The notes beneath the pieces are model-generated. The model had not been told where the DNA came from and made no database searches. It was given only the letters and a program-made list of their open reading frames with translations. A DNA stretch of 31,542 nucleotides from positions 1-31,542 of the forward strand of contig JAFGDR010000020.1 of the NCBI GenBank assembly GCA_016932035.1, in the 5' to 3' direction. Of the stretch, positions 1 through 8,206 are shown in pieces (the stretch's first letter is position 1; each line of letters begins with the position of its first letter). The DNA comes from Candidatus Cloacimonadota bacterium (lineage in GTDB: Bacteria > Cloacimonadota > Cloacimonadia > JGIOTU-2). The position numbers were made by a program, and so were the translations under genes.

Positions 1-124
1 AGTTTGTTACAAGAACAACTAAAAGAACACGCCATCCAAAGAGATAGATGGCATACAATACTATTGGAATAAGGGCATAAAGCACCCTATTCATCATTTG
101 CTGCTTAAGAAATTCAATCTTCAT
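1..124 (-). CDS. RnfD/NqrB-like membrane protein, N-terminal part (runs off window)
   Basis: An open frame begins at the ATG complementary to 122-124 and runs off the left edge after 41 codons with no stop. The visible protein starts MKIEFLKQQMMNRVLYALIP and continues into a hydrophobic segment with an L-F-G-W-R motif. That layout (a short basic start, Q-x-M-x-R-V-L-x-A-L-x-P, then a first membrane helix ending in a FGW-like turn) is what RnfD/NqrB-family subunits show at their first transmembrane segment; these carry covalent flavin in ion-pumping Rnf/Nqr complexes. Only the N-terminus is visible, so the FMN-binding threonine cannot be checked. It starts 24 nt after the stop of the preceding gene, so it is probably in the same operon. 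The start has no strong SD site. The family call is by eye from one segment and moderate at best. Confidence 0.55.
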   Translation of the reverse strand, partial: MKIEFLKQQMMNRVLYALIPIVLYAIYLFGWRVLLVVLVTN

Positions 125-148
125 GCAGAACGTGAATATCTGCTATGA

Positions 149-532
149 CTAATCTTTTTTAAATGGGTTGAAAATAAAGAAGATGACGATGAAGATCAGT
201 CCTGCGAAAATAAAGAAGTGATGTTTTTTGATAAAATCTGCTGGAGTCGACTGTTTGATTTTTTTGATCATCTCATCAAACTCATGGTCTCCGATCTTAA
301 GATCATCTTGGGATATTTCTTCTTTAAATTCCTTTTTTACTTTCTCTACTGGTTTTTCTGAGAGGTTCTCCTCTTTCATTTCGCGTAAATATTGGATCTT
401 ATACTTAGAAAGTGTTTTTCTGTCTTCTTTTGGAAAGGCATCCCGCAATGCGGCATTTGAGCCATATCCCTCTTTTTTTAATTCCTCCGGGTGTGCTTCA
501 AACCAAGCAAATACGTCTTCACGTAAGCTCAT
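149..532 (-). CDS. Unknown tail-anchored protein, 127 aa
   Basis: I do not recognise this gene. The first 50 residues look like a small helical domain (DVFAWFEAHPEELKKEGYGS is followed by an alternating charged/hydrophobic stretch) that resembles a compact helix-turn-helix or helical bundle. A highly charged lysine/glutamate linker spans about residues 50-95. A single C-terminal membrane helix (about 104-121, rich in I and F) is followed by only a few residues ending KKD. This suggests a cytoplasmic domain held at the inner membrane by a C-terminal anchor. The ATG has a strong SD (GGGAGGA, 6 nt upstream). It lies 17 nt after the SIMPL gene and 24 nt before the RnfD/NqrB-like gene, so it is co-oriented and probably co-transcribed. 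No function is claimed. Confidence 0.7.
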   Translation of the reverse strand: MSLREDVFAWFEAHPEELKKEGYGSNAALRDAFPKEDRKTLSKYKIQYLREMKEENLSEKPVEKVKKEFKEEISQDDLKIGDHEFDEMIKKIKQSTPADFIKKHHFFIFAGLIFIVIFFIFNPFKKD

Positions 533-549
533 GTGTGTCCTCCCGTGGA

Positions 550-1254
550 CTATCTAATAGTGAACGTACAGGTCACCGTTACTCGAATTGATTTCTTTCT
601 TGTTGAGGTCTGGTACATTCCGTAGTCGGATACCTCTGTTGAGTATGGTTCTGTTATTTGAAATACACCTGTGCGTGCCGAGGTTATCTCTTTGACTTTA
701 CTTCCTGTTGATTGAGCTATTTCGTTAGCTCTTTCGATTGCATTCTGTGTTGCAGCTCCGAGCAGTTTCATTTTTATGTCAGGTAGATCGGTTGAGAAAT
801 ATTCCATGTTTGAATATTCAAAAGCAAGTCCTTGTTGGATAAAAGGAGCAGGATTAATCGCAAGATTTTCAATCGCATCAAGATCTTTTGATATGATAAA
901 TATGTTCTGTTCGAGGATGTCGCCTTCAATTTTGCCATATTGACCATACATTTTCCGAACTGAAATCGGTTGGATATTGAATTCTTCAGTTTGGATGTTC
1001 AGAGTATTCCATGTAGTTTTGAATCCTTCGAGTTTTTTGTTCATGTTCTGATATCCGGTAGTAATATTACCGGTAGGAACAGTTTCAGAAAACGTAAAAC
1101 TCCATTTTACAATATTAGCTTCAAAATCATGAGTCGAGTATCCTACTACTCGAATTGTCTGATCAGCTTGTCGTGCTCCATAAAAAAATATCCCGAATAT
1201 GAGTGCAGCGAGAATCAATCCAAAACTGAGTATCCATGCTGACTTATGATTCAT
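550..1254 (-). CDS. SIMPL-domain (DUF541) protein
   Basis: This 234-residue protein has an N-terminal membrane anchor or uncleaved signal (about residues 5-26) followed by a SIMPL domain. The domain opens with the IRVVGYSTHDFEANIVKW-type first strand, passes through the 'Q-N-M-N-K-K-L-E-G-F' helix region and a central strand pair, and ends with the 'A-I-E-R-A-N-E-I-A' helix and a final beta strand. SIMPL proteins are periplasmic or membrane-facing and poorly understood; some have been linked to stress resistance or outer-membrane function. I chose the ATG at 1252-1254 over an upstream in-frame TTG at 1264-1266 because GGAG (1261-1264) sits at SD distance from this ATG and because the TTG abuts the upstream stop. 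It is 12 nt downstream of the GerW-family gene, so the two are likely co-translated. Confidence 0.85.
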   Translation of the reverse strand: MNHKSAWILSFGLILAALIFGIFFYGARQADQTIRVVGYSTHDFEANIVKWSFTFSETVPTGNITTGYQNMNKKLEGFKTTWNTLNIQTEEFNIQPISVRKMYGQYGKIEGDILEQNIFIISKDLDAIENLAINPAPFIQQGLAFEYSNMEYFSTDLPDIKMKLLGAATQNAIERANEIAQSTGSKVKEITSARTGVFQITEPYSTEVSDYGMYQTSTRKKSIRVTVTCTFTIR

Positions 1255-1266
1255 AGGTCGCTCCAA

Positions 1267-1677
1267 CTACTTCTTTTTTCTTTTGAATAGATTCTTAATG
1301 CCAGATACGACGATCATGAAGATGAGGACTTTAAGTGCATTTTTGATAACACTTGTCTTATCGATGATCTCAACATATTCAGCTTCACCATCCTTGATCT
1401 TGATATAGCCGACAGGTTTGACATCAATGGTAAGACCCAGTCCGCCACCTTTACCGGTTGGTGTACCAGATTCATCGGCTTTAGTCTCTTCAACATCAAA
1501 CTTGCCTTTCATTGCCATTGAACCGAAGCCGCCACCGCCACCGCCTTTCATGGTGAATGAGCCGACAGGAATGATAGACATGTCTTCAACTTTCATAATG
1601 TCGCCAAATATCGACCTTGTGTTTGCTGATTTTTCGAGATTTTCCTTAATCTCCTGGATAAGTTCTTTTACTTCCAT
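1267..1677 (-). CDS. GerW/YtfJ-family protein
   Basis: This 136-residue protein matches the GerW (YtfJ) family pattern. A helical start (MEVKELIQEIKENLEKSANT) leads to 'FGD-x-x-x-V-x-D-x-S-I-I-P-V', then a glycine run (KGGGGGG), then a 'GKGGGLGLTIDVKPVGYI' strand region, and last a C-terminal hydrophobic helix (about 112-127) ending in a lysine-rich tail. In Bacillus YtfJ/GerW is a sporulation and germination protein, but the family is widespread in non-sporulating bacteria, where its role is unknown. No sporulation genes appear here, so a spore function should not be assumed. The ATG has a strong SD (AGGGGG, about 6 nt upstream). It heads a small run with the SIMPL and tail-anchored genes and may have its own promoter in the 53-nt gap behind leuD. 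Confidence 0.85.
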   Translation of the reverse strand: MEVKELIQEIKENLEKSANTRSIFGDIMKVEDMSIIPVGSFTMKGGGGGGFGSMAMKGKFDVEETKADESGTPTGKGGGLGLTIDVKPVGYIKIKDGEAEYVEIIDKTSVIKNALKVLIFMIVVSGIKNLFKRKKK

Positions 1678-1705
1678 TATACCCCCTGAGTTTTATTTGG
1701 TTGCG

Positions 1706-1734
1706 AATTTATTTATGAATAATTAACTCGTCAA
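1706..1734 (-). promoter_or_regulatory. Candidate promoter for the gerW-like/SIMPL genes
   Basis: On the minus strand TTGACG (1729-1734) is followed 17 nt later by TAAATT (1706-1711). The -35 matches consensus at 5 of 6 positions and the -10 at 4 of 6. The -35 overlaps the leuD stop codon. This is the only gap over 50 nt between pnp and the left edge, consistent with a separate start site. It is prediction only. Confidence 0.35.
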
Positions 1735-2210
1735 CTTATTTTATTTCTTATGTGCGAAAGGAGACCACCCTCATTTATAATATCCTGCATTTGTTCGGGC
1801 AGTGGAGGAAAAGAGAACTCTTTGTCGCCTACTTTAATCTTTCCAAGTTTTTCATCCACCTCGACATTGCTGTCTTTCGAATATGATTCCACTGCTTCAG
1901 GACATTCAATGAGCAACAATCCCTGGTTTGTCGCACTACGGTAAAATATCCTTGAAAAAGATTTGGCGACAATTGCCTTAATCCTAAATGCTTTAAGTCC
2001 AACAGAGGGCTGTTCTCTTGATGAACCACATCCAAAATTCTTACCAACAATTATAATATCACCTTTCTGGACTTTCTTCGAAAATTCTGAATCCAGATCC
2101 TCAAATAGGTGTTCTTTAATAAACTCAACGTCAGAGGACTCATACGTGTATTTCCCCGGGAACATTAGATCTGTATTGATATTATCCTGATTGTAGAAAA
2201 ATACAGCCAT
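1731..2210 (-). CDS. leuD: 3-isopropylmalate/homoaconitate-type dehydratase small subunit (LeuD-like)
   Basis: This 159-residue protein is a small (swivel) subunit of the aconitase superfamily. It has the 'N-T-D-L-M-F-P-G-K-Y' substrate-loop region (about 11-20) and the diagnostic GCGSSREQ motif at about 60-67. After that comes 'IVAKSFSRIFYRSATNQGLL', the family's hallmark helix. The size fits stand-alone archaeal/bacterial-type small subunits, which work with a separate [4Fe-4S] large subunit (LeuC) to isomerise a hydroxy-acid. No leuC, leuA or leuB is in this window. The specificity loop after PGK reads YTYE, so isopropylmalate, homoaconitate or dimethylmalate cannot be told apart from sequence alone. 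The start has AGGAGTG about 6 nt upstream and lies 9 nt after the ugd stop. Confidence 0.85.
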   Translation of the reverse strand: MAVFFYNQDNINTDLMFPGKYTYESSDVEFIKEHLFEDLDSEFSKKVQKGDIIIVGKNFGCGSSREQPSVGLKAFRIKAIVAKSFSRIFYRSATNQGLLLIECPEAVESYSKDSNVEVDEKLGKIKVGDKEFSFPPLPEQMQDIINEGGLLSHIRNKIS

Positions 2211-2219
2211 GTTACACTC

Positions 2220-3551
2220 CTATGATAATTTAGGGCGTCCTATGCAATAGTAGGAAAATCCCAATTCTTCCATTTGAACTGGTTCATATTGATTACGACC
2301 GTCAAATATAACTTTTTCTTTAAGAAGGTTACTAATTTTGTCGAAATCCGGCATACGGAACTGTCTCCATTCAGTTATAAGAAGTAATGCATGTGCATTC
2401 TTCAAGGCTGAATATTGATCTTCGAAGTATGTAATATTTGGATTATCACCAAAAATACGCTTTGACTCTTTCATTGCCTCTGGATCATATGCCTGGATTT
2501 TGGCCCCTTTTTTAATAAGTTCTTTGATAATAACACGTGATGGAGCCTCTCGCATATCATCAGTCATAGGTTTGAAAGAAAGTCCCCATATACTAAAAAC
2601 CTTATCTGATAAATCATTACCAAAATTTTGAACAATTTTCTTAACCAACACCAACTTTTGTTCATCATTTACTTCTTCAACCGCTTCGAGAATTCGTGCT
2701 GTCGAATTATGCTTATGGGCAATTTTAATGAGAGCTTTCACATCTTTTGGAAAACATGAACCGCCATATCCAGCACCAGGATAGATAAAACTATAACCAA
2801 TCCTATGATCAGAACCAATTCCTGTTCTTACATCTTCCACATCTGCATCAACCTGTTCGCAGAGACGGGAGATTTCATTCATAAAAGATATTTTCGTAGC
2901 GAGCATTGCATTAGCCGCATATTTTGTCATTTCCGCAGAACGAATACCCATGAAAATTATTCTATCATGCTGAAACGTAAAAGCAGTATATACTTCATGC
3001 ATTATTTTTTTTGCACGCTCGCTGTTAGTGCCTATGACAACTCTGTCCGGTTTCATGAAATCATCTATCGCAACCCCTTCTTTTAAGAATTCGGGATTTG
3101 AGACTACATCGAATTCATGAGATGCATTTCTGCTCTGTAATACTTCAGAGATTGTTGCTTGAACAAGGTCTGCAGTGCCGATCGGAACTGTTGATTTATC
3201 AACAACAACCTTGTAACCATTCATATAATTTCCAATATCTTTTGCAACTGCCAGAACATACTGCAAATCAGCAGAACCGTCCTCATCAGGAGGAGTTCCC
3301 ACAGCAATAAAAATTACCTGTGCATCTTCTGTTGCTTTTTTGATATTGGTAGTAAAAAATAGCCTTTCATCCTCAACATTGCTCTGAACGAGTTCTTTAA
3401 GACCTTTTTCAAAAATGGGCATTTCACCATGATTCAACATTTCGATCTTTTCAACATTGTTATCAACACATGTTACCTCATGTCCCACATCAGAAAGACA
3501 TGCACCTGTTACGAGTCCAACATACCCAGAGCCAACGATAGAAATTTTCAT
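2220..3551 (-). CDS. ugd: UDP-glucose 6-dehydrogenase
   Basis: This 443-residue protein oxidises UDP-glucose to UDP-glucuronate with two NAD+, in the cytoplasm. The N-terminal Rossmann domain carries GSGYVGLVTG (7-16), and 'FIAVGTPPDEDG' lies at about 81-92. The conserved K220 and N224 helix leads to the catalytic-cysteine motif PGAGYGGSCFPKD with Cys266. The C-terminal UDP-binding domain includes 'WGLSFKPMTDDMREAPS'. Its full length is normal for the family. A strong SD (AAGGAGA) precedes the ATG by about 8 nt. It follows galE by 27 nt and precedes leuD by 9 nt. With galE and wecB it forms a nucleotide-sugar set for surface polysaccharide. A UDP-ManNAc dehydrogenase role is less likely, because the sequence fits Ugd rather than WecC. 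Confidence 0.95.
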   Translation of the reverse strand: MKISIVGSGYVGLVTGACLSDVGHEVTCVDNNVEKIEMLNHGEMPIFEKGLKELVQSNVEDERLFFTTNIKKATEDAQVIFIAVGTPPDEDGSADLQYVLAVAKDIGNYMNGYKVVVDKSTVPIGTADLVQATISEVLQSRNASHEFDVVSNPEFLKEGVAIDDFMKPDRVVIGTNSERAKKIMHEVYTAFTFQHDRIIFMGIRSAEMTKYAANAMLATKISFMNEISRLCEQVDADVEDVRTGIGSDHRIGYSFIYPGAGYGGSCFPKDVKALIKIAHKHNSTARILEAVEEVNDEQKLVLVKKIVQNFGNDLSDKVFSIWGLSFKPMTDDMREAPSRVIIKELIKKGAKIQAYDPEAMKESKRIFGDNPNITYFEDQYSALKNAHALLLITEWRQFRMPDFDKISNLLKEKVIFDGRNQYEPVQMEELGFSYYCIGRPKLS

Positions 3552-3578
3552 TCTAATTTCTCCTTATCAATTTTCCTA

Positions 3579-4586
3579 TTAAAATCCTTCAGGATTATTT
3601 GATTGCCATCTCCATGAATCAGCACACATATCGAGGATACCCTTTTCTGCAATCCATCCCAATTCTTTTTTTGCACGTGTAGGATCTGCAAAGCAAACTG
3701 CAATATCACCGGGACGCCGTTCAACGATTTTGTAAGGAATATCCTTGCCAGAAGCATTCTCAAATGCTCTGACAATTTCCAGAACACTATATCCTCTACC
3801 AGTACCAAGGTTGTAAATTGTTAAACCGGATTTTTGTTTTATCTTTTTGAGTGCTTTGATATGACCTATTGCAAGATCGACGACATGTATATAATCTCTC
3901 ACTCCTGTTCCATCATCTGTCGGATAATCATCTCCAAAGACTGCAAGTTCCTGTAATTTCCCGACTGCAACTTGTGAGATAAAGGGAAGAAGGTTATTAG
4001 GAATTCCGCTGGGATCTTCACCGATTTTACCGCTATCATGAGCACCAACAGGATTAAAATAACGAAGCAGGACAATATTCCACGAATTGTCTGATGCATA
4101 TATATCTTTCAATATCCATTCGATGATTAGCTTAGTCCTTCCATATGGATTTGCCGGGTGGAGGGGAAAATCCTCTTTGATTGGAACGGTATGAGGATCG
4201 CCATATACGGTTGCAGATGAACTGAAAACAATGTTTTTAACATTATATTCTCTCATAACTTCAAAGAGTGACACTGAACCATTTACATTATTATGATAAT
4301 ACATAAGCGGCTTTTCGACAGACTCCCCTACTGCTTTCAATCCGGCAAAATGGATCACAACATCAAAATCGTGCTGAGAAAAAATCTCTCTCAATCCTTC
4401 CTTATCGAGAATATCTATCTTATAAAAAATAAGATCTTTACCTGTAATCTCTTTTACACGATCCAGAGCTTCCATTTTGCTATTCGACAGATTGTCAATT
4501 ACAACGATCTCATGACCTGCATTCAGAAGTTCAACGCACGTGTGGCTACCTATATATCCTGCTCCTCCAGTAACTAAAACTTTCAT
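3579..4586 (-). CDS. galE: UDP-glucose 4-epimerase
   Basis: This 335-residue short-chain dehydrogenase/reductase interconverts UDP-glucose and UDP-galactose with bound NAD. It opens with [15 protein letters not shown], the GxxGxxG nucleotide loop. Serine 124 (in [10 protein letters not shown]) and the Y148-x-x-x-K152 pair (YGRTK) form the catalytic set. 'RYFNPVGAH' and '[13 protein letters not shown]' are typical GalE landmarks. I chose the ATG at 4584-4586 rather than an in-frame GTG three codons upstream, because GGTGGAG sits at SD distance from the ATG and homologues begin MKVLVTG. It is 12 nt after wecB and 27 nt before ugd, so it shares their operon and supplies sugar donors alongside them. 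Confidence 0.95.
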   Translation of the reverse strand: MKVLVTGGAGYIGSHTCVELLNAGHEIVVIDNLSNSKMEALDRVKEITGKDLIFYKIDILDKEGLREIFSQHDFDVVIHFAGLKAVGESVEKPLMYYHNNVNGSVSLFEVMREYNVKNIVFSSSATVYGDPHTVPIKEDFPLHPANPYGRTKLIIEWILKDIYASDNSWNIVLLRYFNPVGAHDSGKIGEDPSGIPNNLLPFISQVAVGKLQELAVFGDDYPTDDGTGVRDYIHVVDLAIGHIKALKKIKQKSGLTIYNLGTGRGYSVLEIVRAFENASGKDIPYKIVERRPGDIAVCFADPTRAKKELGWIAEKGILDMCADSWRWQSNNPEGF

Positions 4587-4598
4587 GCTCTCCACCTT

Positions 4599-5702
4599 TT
4601 ATTTGAATGAATAATCGAAGTTATCCATAACAGTTACAATTCTTTCGGCAGTATGTCCATCCCACAATGGTGGAATACTTCCTCTCTTTACATTTCCGGC
4701 TAATATTTCTTTCGCGTGCTTTATAATCTCATCTGTTTCCAACGGAATAAGCTGGTTCGTACCCAGTTCTATTGTGATAGGTCGCTCAGTATTCTCGCGC
4801 AATGTTAGACAGGGGACACCAAATACGGTCGTTTCTTCCTGAATACCGCCAGAATCAGTGAGTACAAGCTGTGCATATTTTTCTAATTTCAAGAAATCAA
4901 GATATCCAATAGGATCGATGAGTCTCAAATTTGGAATAGCATTTACTTGTTCCAGTAATCCAAAAATTTCAAGCTGTTTTCGGGATCGCGGATGCATAGG
5001 AAACACAAGCGGGATTTCTTGTTCAATAACAGAAAACGCATCGAGGATCTTTTTAAAATTCTCTTTATCGTCAACATTGCTGGGTCTATGAAGCGTTATC
5101 AATCCGTATGCATGTTTCTTAAGATCTAACTCTTGCATTATTGATGACTCTTCAGCTATGGACTCGTACTTCTTCAAAGAATCGATCATTGCATTCCCAA
5201 CAAAAAATATTTTTTCTTTAGATATACCTTCGCGAATAAGATTCTCATCTCCATCTCGTGAAGGTGTCAGAAGCATGCTTGATATACAATCTGTTTCGAT
5301 ACGATTTATCTCTTCCGGCATTTTTCGATCAAACGACCGGAGTCCAGCTTCGAGATGTGCAACAGGGATATGCAGCTTAACAGCATCGATGGCACAAGCA
5401 ACAGTGGAATTAACATCACCTGCAACGAGGACAAGATCAGGTCTCTCGAGCATAAGGAATTGCTCGAAAGCGATCATGATCTTGGCTGTTTGGACTCCAT
5501 GTGTTCCTGATCCAACACCTAAATATACATCGGGTTTTGGAAATCCAAGTTGTTCAAAAAATATTTGTGAAAGGTTTTGATCGTAATGCTGTCCGGTATG
5601 AATAAGCAGCGGTGTATATCGTGAGTGTTTTTTTAGTTCAAAGTAAACGGGACCCACCTTCATGAAGTTTGGACGAGCCCCGACAACTAAGGCAATTTTC
5701 AC
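4599..5702 (-). CDS. wecB: UDP-N-acetylglucosamine 2-epimerase (non-hydrolysing)
   Basis: This 367-residue enzyme converts UDP-GlcNAc to UDP-ManNAc for surface glycans. Landmarks are GARPNFMK at 8-15, HTGQHYD at 35-41, GDVNST with Asp96, HLEAGLRS with Glu118, and 'TDSGGIQEE' in the C-terminal UDP-binding lobe. Its length is normal. The start is a GTG at 5700-5702, only 6 nt past the pnp stop and without a clear SD, so translation probably couples to pnp. Being directly behind pnp is unusual and links RNA decay genes with the sugar genes on one transcript. No dehydrogenase specific for UDP-ManNAc is adjacent; the next genes are galE and ugd. Confidence 0.93.
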   Translation of the reverse strand: MKIALVVGARPNFMKVGPVYFELKKHSRYTPLLIHTGQHYDQNLSQIFFEQLGFPKPDVYLGVGSGTHGVQTAKIMIAFEQFLMLERPDLVLVAGDVNSTVACAIDAVKLHIPVAHLEAGLRSFDRKMPEEINRIETDCISSMLLTPSRDGDENLIREGISKEKIFFVGNAMIDSLKKYESIAEESSIMQELDLKKHAYGLITLHRPSNVDDKENFKKILDAFSVIEQEIPLVFPMHPRSRKQLEIFGLLEQVNAIPNLRLIDPIGYLDFLKLEKYAQLVLTDSGGIQEETTVFGVPCLTLRENTERPITIELGTNQLIPLETDEIIKHAKEILAGNVKRGSIPPLWDGHTAERIVTVMDNFDYSFK

Positions 5703-5708
5703 AATAAT

Positions 5709-7874
5709 TTAATATCGTTTTTTATTAGGACTAAAATCGCGACGTCTTGGTCTGTTATTTCGCTCAATAATCGCATCGTCGATGTCCTTCATACTTAACT
5801 GAACTTTCCCGTCTTTATCTATTCCTATGACCTTAACTTTTACTTTATCACCAAAACCGATCACATCAGCTACATTTTCAGTACGCTTGTTTTCCAGATT
5901 TGAAATATGAACAAGCCCTTCCTGACGCGGTAGAAATTCTACAAAAGCACCAAAGTCCCGAACACTTTTCACGACACCTTCATAGATTTTGCCGATTTCA
6001 GGTTCTTCGACGATAGCTTCGATCTTTTCTCGAGCTTTCTGAATAGAATCTCTGTCTGGTGATGCGATCCGAACTGTGCCGTCATCTTCAATATCTATTG
6101 CAACCCCAGTTTCTTCGATGATAGCTTTGATTATTTTTCCCTGAGGTCCAATGATCTCACCAATCCTGTCAGGTTTAACTCTAATAACTTCGATATGAGG
6201 TGCGATAGGAGAAATCTCAGAACGAGGTTCAGGTATCGTATTTTTGATTTTATCGAGTATGAAGAAACGTGCGTTGATAGCTTTTTCAAGAGCTACAGCC
6301 ATGATGTCACGAGTGATACCTTCAACTTTGATATCCATCTGGAGAGCAGTTATTCCCTGATCAGTTCCTGCGACCTTGAAATCCATATCTCCATAATGAT
6401 CTTCCATTCCCATAATGTCGGTAAGAATAACAAACTTATCACCCTCAAGAATCAGTCCATTCGCTACGCCTGCAACAGGTCTGCTTATCGGCACACCTGC
6501 AGCCATCAAAGATAATGTTCCGCTACACACTGTTGCCATTGAAGATGACCCATTTGATTCAAGGATTTCGGAAACGATTCTTATCGTATAAGGGAACTTC
6601 TCTTCATCTGTAGGAATCACAGGTAATAGAGATCGTTCTGCGAGATTTCCATGACCGAGTTCTCTTCTGCCCGGACCTCGCATAAAGCCGGTTTCTCCAA
6701 CACTGAAGGGCGGGAAGTTGTAGTGAAGATAGAATTTCTTCTTATATTCTTCATCCAACTCATCGATCACTTTCTCATCTGAACTGGTACCAAGTGTAAC
6801 CACACCAAGTGACTGAGTCTCTCCACGAGTGAAGAGTGCGGAACCATGAGTAAATGGAAGGATATCGATTTCGCAGGTAATATCGCGAATATCGTCAAGA
6901 CCTCGACCATCGACACGTTTATCGGTTTCAGTGATTTTCCTTCTCATCAACTTCTTAACAGTATCGTCAAATGCCTGAAGAATCTGACCTTTTTTCTCGA
7001 TAAATTCTTCTTCAGGAAGCGATTCTTCAAAATGAGCAATCAGCTCTTGTTTAATCGTATCGAGTGCTGTATTTCTTTCGAGTTTTTCAGCAATATTCAA
7101 AGCTTCTTCGATCTTCTTTGATACTTCATTATGAACATCCTGAATGAGTTTTTCATCGATTATATCAAGTTCGAACTCAGCTTTTGGTTTTGAAGCTTTT
7201 GCAATGAATTCTTTTTCAAAAGCAATCAGTTCTCGGATGCTCTCATGTGCCTTATCCAATGCTTCGAGCATCTGTGCTTCACTGATCTCATATGCACCGG
7301 CTTCGACCATCATAATTGCATTTTCTTTTCCTGCAACAGCTAAATCCAATCTCGAATTTTCATACTGTTCTTCAGTAGGATTTATGATAAATTCATCACC
7401 TACAAAACCAACATTAACGCCTGCAATTGGTCCGTGAAACGGGATATCCGAAATACTCAAAGCAACCGAAGCGCCGATCATTCCCAGCATTTCAGGCGAA
7501 TTTTTCTTGTCATACGAAAGAACTGTCACAACGATGTGTACTTCATTTCTAAATCCATCCGGGAAAAGTGGTCTTAGGGGTCTATCTATCAAACGTGCAG
7601 CAAGTGTTGCAGTTGTTGACGGCTTTGCTTCTCTTTTGAAGAAACCGCCAGGAATTTTACCTGCTGCATACATTTTTTCGATGAAATCAACCATGAGAGG
7701 GAAAAAATCGATCCCCTCTCGTCTTGTTTTGGAAGCTGTGGCAGTAACAAGAACGACCGTACCTCCATACTGCACCAGCACTGACCCGTTTGCTTGTTTG
7801 GCCATTCTGCCGGTCTCAAGAGTCAGCGTTCTTCCAGCAAACTCTGTTTCCATTCTTATCAAGTTACTATCCAT
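5709..7874 (-). CDS. pnp: Polynucleotide phosphorylase
   Basis: This 721-residue exoribonuclease degrades RNA 3'-5' with phosphate. The domains in order are a first RNase PH domain (about 12-145), an all-helical linker (about 150-230), and a second RNase PH domain (about 320-540) holding 'RRELGHGNLAERSL' and the active-site 'EDHYGDMDFKVAG' aspartates. A KH domain (about 560-622, GPQGKIIK loop) and an S1 domain (about 628-697) follow, with a short basic tail rich in R and K. All parts are intact. The ATG has AGGAG about 6 nt upstream. The 46-nt gap after rpsO holds a small stem (TGAAC-CCTTT-GTTCA, 7887-7901) just upstream of the SD. In E. coli the same gap carries an autoregulatory hairpin, but this one is much smaller. 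Confidence 0.97.
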   Translation of the reverse strand: MDSNLIRMETEFAGRTLTLETGRMAKQANGSVLVQYGGTVVLVTATASKTRREGIDFFPLMVDFIEKMYAAGKIPGGFFKREAKPSTTATLAARLIDRPLRPLFPDGFRNEVHIVVTVLSYDKKNSPEMLGMIGASVALSISDIPFHGPIAGVNVGFVGDEFIINPTEEQYENSRLDLAVAGKENAIMMVEAGAYEISEAQMLEALDKAHESIRELIAFEKEFIAKASKPKAEFELDIIDEKLIQDVHNEVSKKIEEALNIAEKLERNTALDTIKQELIAHFEESLPEEEFIEKKGQILQAFDDTVKKLMRRKITETDKRVDGRGLDDIRDITCEIDILPFTHGSALFTRGETQSLGVVTLGTSSDEKVIDELDEEYKKKFYLHYNFPPFSVGETGFMRGPGRRELGHGNLAERSLLPVIPTDEEKFPYTIRIVSEILESNGSSSMATVCSGTLSLMAAGVPISRPVAGVANGLILEGDKFVILTDIMGMEDHYGDMDFKVAGTDQGITALQMDIKVEGITRDIMAVALEKAINARFFILDKIKNTIPEPRSEISPIAPHIEVIRVKPDRIGEIIGPQGKIIKAIIEETGVAIDIEDDGTVRIASPDRDSIQKAREKIEAIVEEPEIGKIYEGVVKSVRDFGAFVEFLPRQEGLVHISNLENKRTENVADVIGFGDKVKVKVIGIDKDGKVQLSMKDIDDAIIERNNRPRRRDFSPNKKRY

Positions 7875-7920
7875 GTAGCTCCTGTCTGAACAAAGGGTTC
7901 ATACTCTGCTCAATCTGCCC

Positions 7921-8190
7921 TTATTTTCTTATGTTAAGAGCTTTAATTAACTTTCTGTAGCGAGTAATATCTTTGTTTTTAATATAATCCAAAAGTCGTC
8001 GTCTTTGTCCAACGAGCATGAGAAGTCCTCGTCGTGTATGATGATCTTTCTTATGGACTTTCAGATGTTCGGTAATACCCGCAATTCGCTGAGTGAGGAG
8101 TGCAATCTGTACTTCAGGAGATCCTGTATCAGATTCATGTAAACCAAACTCTTTGATTATGGTAGTTTTCGCGTCTTTTTCCAAAGCCAC
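7921..8190 (-). CDS. rpsO: 30S ribosomal protein S15
   Basis: This 89-residue protein binds the central domain of 16S rRNA early in 30S assembly. It has the standard length and the family landmarks '[16 protein letters not shown]'-like (here [17 protein letters not shown]), '[24 protein letters not shown]' and a final '[12 protein letters not shown]'. The start is GTG at 8188-8190, with a strong SD (AGGAGG, about 6 nt upstream). Linkage to pnp is conserved in many bacteria. Upstream, the cDPGS-like gene ends only 16 nt before the start. Confidence 0.97.
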   Translation of the reverse strand: MALEKDAKTTIIKEFGLHESDTGSPEVQIALLTQRIAGITEHLKVHKKDHHTRRGLLMLVGQRRRLLDYIKNKDITRYRKLIKALNIRK

Positions 8191-8206
8191 TCGTCCTCCT
8201 ACATAT

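Noticed and set aside
31-52. GCCATC/GATGGC inverted repeat near the left edge as a terminator
   Set aside because: It lies inside the coding start of the RnfD/NqrB-like gene and has no T-tract.
1-148. Plus-strand reading at the left edge with two short open frames ending at 72 and 148
   Set aside because: The minus-strand reading gives a convincing membrane protein start in operon context; the plus frames need a frameshift.
1267-1677. Evidence of sporulation from the GerW/YtfJ-like gene
   Set aside because: The family is common in non-sporulating bacteria and no spore genes are present.
1674-1680. TATAAT on the minus strand at the GerW-like start
   Set aside because: It overlaps the SD and start codon and has no -35 at the right distance.
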